NCBI RefSeq assembly: GCF_964186625.1
Contig: NZ_OZ075108.1
Coordinates: 620,001-684,000 of the forward strand
Length of the DNA: 64,000 nucleotides
Direction: 5' to 3'
DNA from: Asticcacaulis sp. MM231
GTDB lineage: Bacteria; Pseudomonadota; Alphaproteobacteria; Caulobacterales; Caulobacteraceae
The notes below the pieces were generated by a model. That model was not told the DNA's origin. It was given only the letters and a program-made list of their open reading frames with translations, and searched no databases. This document shows, one piece after another, positions 52,330 to 61,849 of this stretch; position 1 is the stretch's first letter; the number at the start of each line of letters is the position of its first letter. Position numbers and translations under genes: made by a program.

Positions 52330-52603
52330 ATGCGGCTTTATGTGCGCCTGACACCGAAGTCGTCGGTCGAACGAATTCGATGGCTGGGATATGGACGACA
52401 AGGGGCGGCGTTTTCTGAAAGTTCGGGTGCGCGCCGCGCCGATCGAAGGCAAGGCCAATGAAGCGCTGATCGCCTTTCTCGCCAAGAGCCTGAAGGTGCC
52501 GAAATCACGGCTTACCCTGGTGACGGGCGACACGGCGCGCCTCAAGCAGATTGATATTGATGGCCTTGATGAAGCGGCTTTAGCGATTAGTTTTCCAGAT
52601 TAG
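52330..52603 (+). pseudogene. DUF167 (YggU-like) gene with a one-base insertion
   Basis: The ATG at 52330 starts a correct YggU N-terminus (MRLYVRLTPKSSVERI), then the frame is lost. The rest, DMDDKGRRFLKVRVRAAPIEGKANEALIAFLAKSLKVPKSRLTLVTGDTARLKQI, continues in the +1 frame from about 52378. Removing one T of TT at 52376-52377 restores the expected VERIDGWDMDDKGR. Either a recent frameshift or a sequence error. A shorter open frame from ATG 52391 lacks the first strand of the fold. Confidence 0.75.
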
Positions 52604-53027
52604 GCATGCCCAGAATACATATGCGATTGTCGGCGCTTAAGGCGGGTATATCGAACGGGCCAAGGGTAGCCCCTCCGAGCTGAATAAACAGCGTGTTGTC
52701 GTGGCTGAGCGCATCGACCAGGTCCTGCGAAGCCGGCAGGGCCACTTGGGTTGCATCGGTCACGCCGTAGCCTTTAAAACTACTGCCCTCGGTCATGATG
52801 ACGAAGGGCGTATACCAGTCACGCGGCAGGTTCAGGGTATCCACCGTGATCGCCAGTCGAAGATCGCCTTGTGTCGTCTTGTCGAGCACGATCAGTGTGT
52901 CGAGTTGAGGCTCCAGACTGACGCTGCACGTCGTCTCATCGCCGACCATGCGCCATACCGGCGCCGCCTGGCACGGCAGGGCAGTCAGCCCTAAGAGAGC
53001 GATGGCTGATAGAACTAAACCTCTCAT
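52587..53027 (-). CDS. Hypothetical secreted protein
   Basis: 146 residues from the ATG at 53027 with GGGAGG upstream; an ATG at 53183 would overlap leuB. Signal peptide MRGLVLSAIALLGLTALPCQAA, cleavage near residue 22. The mature part has two Cys (near 34 and 138) and beta-rich character, like the invasion-associated/DUF-type periplasmic proteins of alphaproteobacteria, but not assigned. Its 3' end overlaps the convergent DUF167 gene by 17 bases. Confidence 0.6.
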   Translation of the reverse strand: MRGLVLSAIALLGLTALPCQAAPVWRMVGDETTCSVSLEPQLDTLIVLDKTTQGDLRLAITVDTLNLPRDWYTPFVIMTEGSSFKGYGVTDATQVALPASQDLVDALSHDNTLFIQLGGATLGPFDIPALSADNRICILGMPNLEN

Positions 53028-53157
53028 TCGCCTCCCTTCCACGATTGCGCAATGCACCAAGGTTAGCGTGCGTCCTTGCCGCTCGCCAGACAAAAATAAG
53101 GGTTCCAGAGCCGAAGCCCTGAAACCCAAGTCTACCTTTGCGAGGTATGCGAAGACT

Positions 53158-54224
<1,067 letters not shown>

Positions 54225-54225
<1 letters not shown>

Positions 54226-54818
54226 TATGCGGCTTCCTTGTTGTTGGCTTTCTCGTAGGCTTCGATGGCAGGCAGGCGCTTCAGCACCCAGCCCATGGCG
54301 TCAACGCCTTCCAGCAGACACTGGCGGGCGAATTCCTCGACCTGGAAGGTGAAGACGGTGCCGTCTTCCAGGGTCAGGGCGCAGGTTTCCAGATCGATGG
54401 TGACGCGCTGCTGCGGGTTGGCGAGCAGCTTGTCATAGGTCACCTTGTCGACGACGACCGGCAGCAGGCCGTTCTTCAGGCTGTTCGACTTGAAGATGTC
54501 GGCGATCTCGGTCGAGATGACGGCCCTGAAGCCGTAATCCATCAGCGCCCACGGGGCGTGTTCGCGCGAGGAGCCGCAGCCGAGATTGTTGCCGGCCACC
54601 AGCACCTGGTGCTCGCTGGCATCGATGGTGTTGAGGATGAAATCCTTGTTCGAACCATCGGCGTTGTAGCGCCAGTCATTGAAGGCCACCTTGCCCAGAC
54701 CGGCCTTGGTGGTCGTGGTCAGGAAGCGGGCAGGGATGATCTGATCGGTGTCGATATTGGCTTCCGGCAGAACGACGATGCGCGACGAAAAGCTGTTGTT
54801 GGATTCTTGATTGCTCAT
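54225..54818 (-). CDS. leuD: 3-isopropylmalate dehydratase small subunit
   Basis: 197 residues, usual length for the bacterial type-I subunit. Signatures NIDTDQIIPARFL (about 20-32) and GNNLGCGSSREHAPWALMDYGFRAVIS (about 76-102). Swivel domain of the aconitase-like isomerase; functions with LeuC, whose gene lies 2 bases upstream. Confidence 0.96.
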
Positions 54819-54820
54819 CT

Positions 54821-56248
54821 TTATGCGCTTTCCAGAGCCATGAATTGACGGGGATCGGCGACATGGCCGGCGATGGCCGAGGCGGCAGCGGTGGCCGGCG
54901 ACGCCAGTACGGTGCGCGAACCGGGGCCCTGACGGCCTTCGAAATTACGGTTCGAAGTCGAGACGGCCAGTTGGCCCGGCAGGACGAAATCGCCGTTCAT
55001 GGCGATGCACATCGAGCAGCCCGGCAGACGCCATTCGGCGCCGGCATCGGTGAAGATCTTGTCGAGACCTTCCTTTTCGGCCTCAAGACGAACCCACTCA
55101 GACCCCGGCACGACGAGGGCGCGAACGCCCGCGGCGACCTTGCGGCCCTTGAAGATATCGGCGGCGGCGCGCAGGTCGGACATACGGCCATTGGTGCAGG
55201 AACCGATGAAGACGACGTCAACCTTGGCGGCGCTTCGCGAGTCTCCACCTTTCAGGCCCATATATTTCAGGGCGCGTTCTTCGTCTTCGGTGTGTGCCAG
55301 CGGCACGCCCTTGACGATGGGGGCGCCCTGGTCAGGCGAGGTGCCCCAGGTCGCCATCGGCTCGATGCTTGAGCCGTCGATACGGATTTCCTTGTCGAAG
55401 GTGGCGCCTTCGTCGGAGGCCAGCTTGAGCCATTCAGCAGCGGCGGCATCGTAGTCGGCGCCTTGCGGTACATATTCGCGACCACGCAACCATTCGACCG
55501 TCTTGGCGTCAGGGGCGATCATGCCGCAGCGGGCGCCGGCTTCGATCGAGAGGTTACAGACCGTCATGCGGCCTTCCATGTCGAGCGCTTCGATGACCGG
55601 GCCGGCATATTCCAGCGCGTAGCCGGTGCCGCCGGAGAAGCCGAGCGTGGCGATAATGGTCAGGGCAACGTCCTTGCCGGTCACGCCGGGCTGGAGCTTG
55701 CCGTCAACAGTGATGCGCATGGTCTTGGGCTTGCGCTGGGCCAGGCACTGGGTGGCCAGAACGTGGCCGACTTCCGAGGTGCCGATTCCAAATGCGATAC
55801 AGCCGAAGGCGCCGTGGGTCGAGGTGTGCGAGTCGCCGCAGACGACCGTGTAACCCGGACGTGTCAGACCCATTTCCGGCCCGATGACGTGGACAACGCC
55901 GCGGTTTTCGGCGTCATAGCCGAACAGGCGCACGCCGTTCTTCGCTGCGTTGTCTTCCAGCGTATGGACCTGAATCTCCGCTTGCGCCGTGATGTAGGGG
56001 CGGTTGCCATCGGCGTCGGGGCGCAGGGTGGGAATGGAGTGATCCAGCGTGGCGAAGGTGCGATCCGGGCGGCGGACCTTGAGGCCGCGGGCTTCCAGTT
56101 CGGAAAAGGCCTGCGGGCTCGTGACTTCGTGGACCAGGTGCAGGTCGATATAGAGCACGGCGGGGCTGGTGGCGCCCTCCGGCTCGACGACGTGCGCGTC
56201 CCATACTTTTTCAAACAGCGACTTTGGAGGGCTAGATTGGGCGGTCAT
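54821..56248 (-). CDS. leuC: 3-isopropylmalate dehydratase large subunit
   Basis: 475 residues. [4Fe-4S] ligands are visible in FIGSCTNGR (Cys near 352) and [10 protein letters not shown] (two Cys near 412 and 415), with [28 protein letters not shown] near 130. It isomerises 2- to 3-isopropylmalate. First gene of leuCDB. The leader region (56249-56444) holds a 146-bp palindromic repeat but no leucine-rich leader peptide. Confidence 0.96.
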   Translation of the reverse strand: MTAQSSPPKSLFEKVWDAHVVEPEGATSPAVLYIDLHLVHEVTSPQAFSELEARGLKVRRPDRTFATLDHSIPTLRPDADGNRPYITAQAEIQVHTLEDNAAKNGVRLFGYDAENRGVVHVIGPEMGLTRPGYTVVCGDSHTSTHGAFGCIAFGIGTSEVGHVLATQCLAQRKPKTMRITVDGKLQPGVTGKDVALTIIATLGFSGGTGYALEYAGPVIEALDMEGRMTVCNLSIEAGARCGMIAPDAKTVEWLRGREYVPQGADYDAAAAEWLKLASDEGATFDKEIRIDGSSIEPMATWGTSPDQGAPIVKGVPLAHTEDEERALKYMGLKGGDSRSAAKVDVVFIGSCTNGRMSDLRAAADIFKGRKVAAGVRALVVPGSEWVRLEAEKEGLDKIFTDAGAEWRLPGCSMCIAMNGDFVLPGQLAVSTSNRNFEGRQGPGSRTVLASPATAAASAIAGHVADPRQFMALESA

Positions 56249-56281
56249 GGTTTCGTCTCGTTATTTAAAGGAAGCAAGACG

Positions 56282-56427
56282 CCCCACCACTACGCCGCAA
56301 GGGCGGCGCGGTCCCCCTCCCCGACAAGTCGGGGAGGTATAAGATTAGCTTTTCCTATATCTCCCCAGCTAGCTGGGGAGGGGGACCGCACGACGCCGAG
56401 CGTGCTCGGCTAGATGCGGTGGTGGGG
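56282..56427. repeat. 146-bp compound intergenic palindrome
   Basis: Nested inverted repeats: outer arms CCCCACCAC (56282-56290) / GTGGTGGGG (56419-56427); inner 15-bp perfect arms GCGGTCCCCCTCCCC (56308-56322) / its complement (56375-56389); and within them two separate hairpins, CTCCCCGACAAGTCGGGGAG and CTCCCCAGCTAGCTGGGGAG. Lies between ilvE (ends 56445) and leuC (starts 56248). Looks like a mobile intergenic repeat unit (REP/MITE-like) that would fold into a cruciform or long RNA hairpin and may separate the two transcripts. Confidence 0.85.
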
Positions 56428-56444
56428 TTTCTTACTTTAAAAGT

Positions 56445-57389
56445 TTACTCAGCCGGAACAGTGGCCTCGATCGGGTCGAGCCAGCCGAAGCGGTCTTCCG
56501 TCGTGCCGTTGAACAGGCCGTGGAACAGGGTCATCAGGCGCTTGGTGACCTTGCCCGGACCGGCGGCGCGGGTCGGGATGTCGTCCACCGAGCGGATCGG
56601 GGTGATCTCGGCGGCTGTGCCGCACATGAAGACCTCGTCGGCGAGGTACAGCATTTCGCGCGGCAGGGCCTGTTCGATGACTTCGATGCCATCGGCCTTG
56701 GCCAGCTTGATGATCGAGTCGCGCGTAATGCCACCCAGGATGGAGGCGGCGACCGGCGGGGTGTGGATCTTGCCGTTCATGATCAGGAACAGGTTTTCGC
56801 CAGCGCCTTCCGACAGGCGGCCATCGGTGCCGAGGCCCAGACCCTCGGCATAGCCACGGCCGCGTGCTTCCTTGCCGATCAGGTAGGACGACAGGTAGTT
56901 GCCGCCCATCTTGGCCGCGTTGGGGATGGTGTTCGGTGCGGCGCGCTGCCACGAAGACACGCAGACGTCGACGCCCTTGGTCAGGCCTTCTTCGCCGAGA
57001 TAAGCGCCCCATGGGAAGGCGGCGACAGCGAAGTCGACCTTGATGTTGTCGCCCTTCGGCGTGACGCCCAAGCCATTTTCACCGAGGAAAGCGACCGGAC
57101 GCCAGTAGGCGCTCTTTAAGCCGTTGGCGGTCAGGGTGTCCTTACAGGCCTGAATCATTTGATCCAAAGTGTAGGGGATGTTGATACCGTAGATGCGGGC
57201 GGAATCTTCCAGGCGCTGCAAGTGGTCGCGCAGGCGGAAACCGACGGAGCCATGCGGGGTTTCGTAGGCGCGGATGCCTTCGAAGACCGAGGTGCCGTAG
57301 TGCAGGGCATGAGTGAGGACGTGGACCTTGGCGTCTTCCCAGTTGAGAAGTTGGCCGTTCATCCAGATTTTATCAGCGAGTTTGGTCAT
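56445..57389 (-). CDS. ilvE: Branched-chain amino acid aminotransferase
   Basis: 314 residues from the ATG at 57389, the family's usual start (MTKLADKIWMNGQLLNWEDAKVHVLTHALHYG); the ATG at 57488 adds a non-conserved leader. Class-IV PLP enzyme: K160 in NAAKMGGNY binds PLP; EGIRAYET, EGAGENLF and GTAAEITPI are conserved. Catalyses the last step of Val, Ile and Leu synthesis. Confidence 0.95.
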   Translation of the reverse strand: MTKLADKIWMNGQLLNWEDAKVHVLTHALHYGTSVFEGIRAYETPHGSVGFRLRDHLQRLEDSARIYGINIPYTLDQMIQACKDTLTANGLKSAYWRPVAFLGENGLGVTPKGDNIKVDFAVAAFPWGAYLGEEGLTKGVDVCVSSWQRAAPNTIPNAAKMGGNYLSSYLIGKEARGRGYAEGLGLGTDGRLSEGAGENLFLIMNGKIHTPPVAASILGGITRDSIIKLAKADGIEVIEQALPREMLYLADEVFMCGTAAEITPIRSVDDIPTRAAGPGKVTKRLMTLFHGLFNGTTEDRFGWLDPIEATVPAE

Positions 57390-57496
57390 GTGTTTCAGCA
57401 ATCTTGAATAGGTTCGAATTGGGAACTCTGTACGCCTTTTCACAGGCGCCAAAAAGAGGGGTTTTGCTAAGGCGTGGCAAAACCGCATACTTGCCC

Positions 57497-57516
57497 GGGG
57501 CCGCGACCACGGCCCC
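57497..57516. terminator. GC-rich hairpin between the ALS small-subunit gene and ilvE
   Basis: GGGGCCG (57497-57503) / CGGCCCC (57510-57516), loop of 6. On the transcribed (minus) strand no T-run follows immediately, so it is a possible partial terminator or processing hairpin ahead of ilvE. Confidence 0.45.
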
Positions 57517-57558
57517 GATACCCCAAATCCCCAATGCTTGATGTCATCGCGTGAGGGT

Positions 57559-57837
57559 TCATGCGCTGACCTTATTCTTTATGGCCGATGTCGTGACGCC
57601 GCGCGGATCGGCGCTCAGGCGCCTGATGCCGTAGAGGCGGTCGATCTGAAGCCCAAGTGTTTCGAGATTGCGCGAGGCTTCACGCGGACGCAGCGTCAGC
57701 GACAGGCCGCGCTTGTCCTCACCGAGATCATAAAGCTCAGCGCCATCGATGTTGAAACCCCGGCGCTCCACGAGCCCTAAGATACGCAGCAGGGAGCCTT
57801 CCAGGCGATCCAGCTCAATATGAATCAAGTGGTTCAT
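57559..57837 (-). CDS. Short acetolactate synthase regulatory subunit (ACT domain)
   Basis: 92 residues, a single ACT domain ([32 protein letters not shown]). Typical IlvN/IlvH subunits are 90-170 residues with a second C-terminal domain; this one matches the short IlvM/IlvN class. It binds the large subunit and confers activation and possibly valine feedback. It overlaps the large-subunit gene by 23 bases, which indicates coupled translation. Confidence 0.85.
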   Translation of the reverse strand: MNHLIHIELDRLEGSLLRILGLVERRGFNIDGAELYDLGEDKRGLSLTLRPREASRNLETLGLQIDRLYGIRRLSADPRGVTTSAIKNKVSA

Positions 57838-59500
57838 CCCAACGCTCCTCCATCATTTCCGCATTCGACGCGCCCGGCGGCACAAGCGGCCAGACGTTTT
57901 CGCGGGGATCAATCAAAACATGCAACAGGGTCGGACCCTCGGCGGCCAGCAGCTTGTCCAGCGCACCCTCGACCTCATGGCGATGGGTGATGCGGAAGGC
58001 TGAGAGACCAAACGCCTTGGCGACCTCGACGAAATCGGGATTATCCGACAGGTCGATTTCACTGTAATTTTCCTGGTAGAACAGTTCCTGCCACTGGCGC
58101 ACCAGGCCGAGTGAGGAGTTGTCCAAAAGAACGATCTTCAGAGGGATGTTATAGCGGTTAAGCGTCGCCATCTCCTGAATGTTCATCATAAAGCTGCCGT
58201 CGCCGGAAATGGTGACGACGTGGTGATCCGGGCGCGCCAGCTTGGCGCCGACACCGGCCGGCAGGCCATAGCCCATGGCGCCGGAACCGCCCGAGGTCAG
58301 GTGGCCGCGATTGTGGGCGAACTCGCAGTGCTGCGCCACCCACATCTGGTGCTGGCCAACGTCACAGGCGGCGACGAACTTGTCGCCGGCCTTTTCCGAC
58401 AGCGATTTCAGCAGGCCGGGCGCATAGACGCCCTTGCCGGGAGCATTGTACTTGAAGCGGTGCTCCCACTTGTCGGCCTTGCACTTCTCAACCCACTTCT
58501 GGATACCTGAAACCTTGGGGTTCAGGGCTTTCAACGCGGCTTTCAGATCGCCGACCACGGCGACATCGGCATGGCGCAGCTTGCTGATCTCCGCCGGATC
58601 GATATCAAAATGGATGACCTTGGCGTTGGGCGCGAAGGCGTTGAGCTTGCCGGTGGCGCGGTCGTCGAAACGCGCGCCCAAGGCGATCAAAAGATCCGTT
58701 TCCTGAACAGCGGTATTGGCGGCGCGTGTGCCGTGCATACCCAGCATACCGAGCGCCAGATCGTGCGTGGTCGGCAGCGTGCCGAGGCCCTTGAGGGTCG
58801 AGACGACGGGGATGCCGGTGCGGGCGACAAAATCGCGCAGTTCCTGGGTGGCATTGGCCATTTCAACGCCGCCGCCGATATAGAGCAGGGGCTGTTTGGC
58901 GGCTTCAATCATTTTCGCGGCGGCTTCGATCGACTTCGGATCGGCGGCCGGCGGTGTCCAGGTCGGGAAGGTGGCGACCGATGAGACCTCGACCTTCGAG
59001 GCGGCGACGTCCTTCGGAATATCGATCAGGACCGGACCGGGGCGACCCTCGACGGCGATGGCGAAGGCCTCGGCGATGATGGCGGGAATGTCGGCGGCAT
59101 CGCGGACCAGCCACGAGTGCTTGACGATCGGCAGGCAGATGCCGAGGATATCTACTTCCTGGAAGCCGTCCGTGCCCATCAGGTGCGTGGCGACCTGGCC
59201 CGTGATGCAGACGAGCGGGACTGAGTCCATATAGGCGTTGGCAATGCCGGTGATCAGGTTGGTGGCGCCGGGGCCGGAGGTGGCCATGCAGACGCCGACG
59301 CCGCCGGTCGAACGCGCATAGGCGTCAGCGGCAAATGCCGCACCCTGCTCATGGCGGACCAGAATGTGCTTCAGGCCGGAACCAGCCAAGGCGTCGTAGA
59401 TGGGCATGATGGCGCCGCCCGGATAGCCGAACACGGTCTCGACCCCCAACGCTTTCAGCGTGGAGATGACCAGTTGGGCGCCTGTGGGTTGGTTGCTCAT
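57815..59500 (-). CDS. ilvB: Acetolactate synthase large subunit
   Basis: 561 residues. Catalytic E51 in [32 protein letters not shown] region with [14 protein letters not shown]-binding GDGSFMMN...LDNSSLG. It condenses pyruvate with pyruvate or 2-oxobutyrate in Val/Leu/Ile synthesis. Followed by its ACT subunit (23-base overlap) and preceded by ilvC with two hairpins in the gap (59534-59582). Confidence 0.96.
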   Translation of the reverse strand: MSNQPTGAQLVISTLKALGVETVFGYPGGAIMPIYDALAGSGLKHILVRHEQGAAFAADAYARSTGGVGVCMATSGPGATNLITGIANAYMDSVPLVCITGQVATHLMGTDGFQEVDILGICLPIVKHSWLVRDAADIPAIIAEAFAIAVEGRPGPVLIDIPKDVAASKVEVSSVATFPTWTPPAADPKSIEAAAKMIEAAKQPLLYIGGGVEMANATQELRDFVARTGIPVVSTLKGLGTLPTTHDLALGMLGMHGTRAANTAVQETDLLIALGARFDDRATGKLNAFAPNAKVIHFDIDPAEISKLRHADVAVVGDLKAALKALNPKVSGIQKWVEKCKADKWEHRFKYNAPGKGVYAPGLLKSLSEKAGDKFVAACDVGQHQMWVAQHCEFAHNRGHLTSGGSGAMGYGLPAGVGAKLARPDHHVVTISGDGSFMMNIQEMATLNRYNIPLKIVLLDNSSLGLVRQWQELFYQENYSEIDLSDNPDFVEVAKAFGLSAFRITHRHEVEGALDKLLAAEGPTLLHVLIDPRENVWPLVPPGASNAEMMEERWDEPLDSY

Positions 59501-59533
59501 CTTATCTTACTCGGTGTGTGTGACTTGGTAGAT

Positions 59534-59582
59534 CTTCTCCCCATGAAGAGAAGAAGGGTGGCGACGGACCCGCCTAGGTCCG
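59534..59582. promoter_or_regulatory. Tandem hairpins in the ilvC-ilvB gap
   Basis: CTTCTC/GAGAAG (59534-59539, 59548-59553) and CGGACC/GGTCCG (59565-59570, 59577-59582), adjacent in the 134-base gap between ilvC and ilvB. No T-run and no leader ORF are evident, so a processing or stability role is more likely than termination. Confidence 0.45.
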
Positions 59583-59634
59583 CCGCCGCTGTCGGATTGA
59601 AACCCGATCAATCCTGACGTTCTTTTATCGATGC

Positions 59635-60642
59635 TTACGCCTCGACATTGGCCTTGTTCTGCAGCCAGCTCATGCGCGAACGCAGATCCTTGCCGACCAC
59701 TTCGATCGGGTGCTCCAGATCCTGACGCATCAGGGCGTTGTAGCGCGGACGGCCGGCCATGTTTTCCAGAATCCAGTCGCGGGCGAAGTCGCCCGACTGG
59801 ATGTCGGCCAGCACTTCTTCCATGCGTTCGCGGGTTTCTTCGTTGATGATGCGCGGGCCGGAGACCAGGTCGCCGTACTTGCAGGTTTCCGAAACGAAGG
59901 AGTGCATCTTGGCGAAGCCGCCTTCATACAGCAGGTCAACGATCAGCTTCAGTTCATGCAGAACTTCGAAGTAGGCGATTTCCGGACGGTAGCCGGCGTT
60001 CACCAGGGTCTCGAAGCCCATCAGAACCAGCTCGGTGGTGCCACCGCACAGGACGGCCTGTTCGCCGAACAGATCGGTTTCGGTTTCTTCCTTGAAGGTG
60101 GTCTCGATCACGCCACCGATGGTGCCGCCGATGCCACGGGCATAACCCAGCGCCTTGCGCGAAGCCTGGCCGGTGACGTCACGGTCAACGGCGAACAGCG
60201 ACGGCACGCCGCGGCCGCGTTGATATTCGCGACGGACCAGATCGCCGGGGCCCTTGGGCGCAACCAGGATGACGTCGAGGTCGGCGCGGGCGATGACGCG
60301 GCCGTAAAGCACCGAGAAGCCGTGGGCGAACAGCAGGGCGGCGCCCTTCGGGGCGTGCTTTTCGATGATGTTCGAGTAGATTTCGGCGTGGCTCATGTCC
60401 GGGGTCAGGATGGCGATGATGGTCGCGTCCTTGACGGCGTCGGCGATCTCGGCAGTTTGCAGACCGTCGTGCTTGGCCTTTTCCTCACCCGAACCACCGG
60501 CGCGGACACCGACGATCACGTCGGCGCCGGAATCGCGCAGGTTCTGGGCATGGGCGCGGCCCTGGCTGCCATAGCCGATGATGGCGATGCGCTCACCCTT
60601 CAGGCTGTCGGGGGAAACGTCGTCATTCGTATAGATCTTCAC
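59635..60642 (-). CDS. ilvC: Ketol-acid reductoisomerase (class I)
   Basis: 335 residues from a GTG at 60642 with GGAG 7 bases upstream; translation is expected to begin MKIYTNDDV. An open frame extending to 60741 has no homology there. NADPH-binding [17 protein letters not shown] (about 22-38); FAHGF; metal ligands in [13 protein letters not shown] (Asp/Glu near 190); KARI C-terminal knotted helices. Reduces acetolactate to dihydroxyisovalerate. Starts 43 bases after the orphan DHAD-like gene on the same strand. Confidence 0.96.
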   Translation of the reverse strand: MKIYTNDDVSPDSLKGERIAIIGYGSQGRAHAQNLRDSGADVIVGVRAGGSGEEKAKHDGLQTAEIADAVKDATIIAILTPDMSHAEIYSNIIEKHAPKGAALLFAHGFSVLYGRVIARADLDVILVAPKGPGDLVRREYQRGRGVPSLFAVDRDVTGQASRKALGYARGIGGTIGGVIETTFKEETETDLFGEQAVLCGGTTELVLMGFETLVNAGYRPEIAYFEVLHELKLIVDLLYEGGFAKMHSFVSETCKYGDLVSGPRIINEETRERMEEVLADIQSGDFARDWILENMAGRPRYNALMRQDLEHPIEVVGKDLRSRMSWLQNKANVEA

Positions 60643-60685
60643 AGTAGGCTCCGTAGTCTTTTTAAGTAGAAGGATTGGGATGGGA

Positions 60686-61258
60686 TCAGGCGCCGAACAT
60701 GCGGGCGTAACGTTCGCCGGGGGCGAAGGATTTCGGCGCATGGGCGTTGAAGGTTTGAGCGCCCTTGGCCGCGTCGTCGCTCATCAGGTCGATGCGGCGG
60801 GCGGCAAGGTCGATGTGGATGGTGTCGCCGTTACGCACCAGCGCGATGGGGCCACCGGCGGCGGCCGAAGGCGCGACATTGGCGATGACGCGGGCCATGT
60901 AGCCGTTGGTGGCGTGGCCAACGCGGCTGTCGGTGATGATGCTGACCTCGGCCAGCCCCATGATATCCAGCGACCGGCTGATGGCCGTCAGGGCCTCGGT
61001 GGAGGCGCCGCGCATGATGATGATGTCGCCGTCGGTGATGTCACCGGCCATGATCGCGTCCTGTGCCGCTTCGGCATGACCGAAAACACGGGCCGTGCAA
61101 TCGAACGCAGCCTCGAACATATCGGTGCGGATGACGCAGCCTTCGGGCGCCAGAGTGCCGTGCATAATCGCGAAACCACCCGTTTGCGCGCCTACAAGTG
61201 CGCCGGCGCCGTAAAACGGAGCGGAGGTCTCTTGCTTTCTCAGGGGCTGGATGGTCAC
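60686..61258 (-). CDS. Stand-alone IlvD/EDD C-terminal domain protein
   Basis: 190 residues that match only the C-terminal swivel domain of dihydroxyacid dehydratase (about 560-610 residues when complete): [95 protein letters not shown]. The iron-sulfur cysteines and the N-terminal domain are absent, so it cannot be a dehydratase alone. It is not a fresh truncation: it has its own start and N-terminus, and flanks show no remnant. Lies between the candidate ilv attenuator and ilvC, so it may be a regulatory or metabolite-binding protein. Confidence 0.8.
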   Translation of the reverse strand: MTIQPLRKQETSAPFYGAGALVGAQTGGFAIMHGTLAPEGCVIRTDMFEAAFDCTARVFGHAEAAQDAIMAGDITDGDIIIMRGASTEALTAISRSLDIMGLAEVSIITDSRVGHATNGYMARVIANVAPSAAAGGPIALVRNGDTIHIDLAARRIDLMSDDAAKGAQTFNAHAPKSFAPGERYARMFGA

Positions 61259-61299
61259 GATAAACTCTCTTTTCAGGTGCGTCTGGGTTTAGATGTGCG

Positions 61300-61327
61300 A
61301 AAAAATCCCGCTCGGATCAGGAGCGGG
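61300..61327 (-). terminator. Rho-independent terminator (attenuator) upstream of the ilv genes
   Basis: On the minus strand: CCCGCTC, 7-base loop CTGATCC, GAGCGGG, A, then six T (stem plus-strand 61307-61313 / 61321-61327; T-run 61305-61300). It lies between the short Val/Leu/Ile-rich ORF (ends 61367) and the DHAD-like gene (starts 61258), in the right place for an attenuator. Confidence 0.9.
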
Positions 61328-61342
61328 AGGATGTTGATCCTC
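61327..61342 (-). promoter_or_regulatory. Hairpin adjoining the ilv terminator, possible antiterminator partner
   Basis: Perfect GAGGAT-4 bases-ATCCTC just upstream of the terminator on the minus strand, sharing one base with its stem. In addition GGATCA of this hairpin is complementary to TGATCC in the terminator loop; that alternative pairing and the terminator stem are mutually exclusive in topology. Suits an attenuation switch. Confidence 0.6.
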
Positions 61343-61366
61343 AAAGTGCGGGTGTTTAAACCTGCG

Positions 61367-61519
61367 CTACCACTCCGGAAGCATGGGGCGTACAATTACG
61401 CCCCCAATAAGCAGCGATACGAGGTCGAGTACGATGACAGCCATGGCAAAAGAAACAGCCAGAGCGATAAGCTCTTGCGTCTTGTCTTGCTTCAGGGTGA
61501 TGGCCTTGGCCATGGTCAT
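61367..61519 (-). CDS. Val/Leu/Ile-rich short ORF, candidate ilv leader peptide
   Basis: 50 codons from the ATG at 61519, with GGAG 7 bases upstream. Nineteen of 50 residues are Leu, Ile or Val, and 12 of 16 in residues 28-43 (VIVLDLVSLLIGGVIV). It is followed within 40 bases by a hairpin and a terminator and then by ilv genes, the classical layout of translational attenuation. The same hydrophobic run could be a TM helix of a small membrane protein, which is the main alternative. Five of the residues are Ile and six Val, so both aminoacyl-tRNAs could be sensed. Confidence 0.65.
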   Translation of the reverse strand: MTMAKAITLKQDKTQELIALAVSFAMAVIVLDLVSLLIGGVIVRPMLPEW

Positions 61520-61558
61520 GGAACCGCTCCGCGCTGCCCGGTGTGGGTGCGTTGAAGC

Positions 61559-61588
61559 CATATAGTCAGATGTTTTTGAAAATTGCAA
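61559..61588 (-). promoter_or_regulatory. Candidate promoter of the ilv leader transcript
   Basis: Minus strand TTGCAA (61588-61583), 18-base spacer, TATATG (61564-61559). A start near 61552 would give a 5' untranslated region of about 33 bases before the leader ATG. The rest of the 330-base gap to the divergent esterase gene (to 61849) is AT-rich (with poly-A/T runs at 61590-61615) and should contain the esterase promoter; no gene is seen there. Confidence 0.5.
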
Positions 61589-61849
61589 AGGAAAAATTGG
61601 AAAAATTTTCCTGCATTTCAAGCTATTACGGCATTGCAGCAAAACAATTTGCCTTCAATCGGGCATTTGCGGGCGAATTATTTCTATTTAAGGCGCTGAA
61701 TCACGAAAAAGCGCGGCAGTCCGGCGGAAAAATCGCAACAATCTGTCCCCACGCAGAAATAACCATAACGCTGCGGAAAGCGCCCTCCCTTGCCAAGCGG
61801 GGCGCGAGGTCTATCATGCCTATGCCTTATAAAAATAAAAGGGAGCTCC

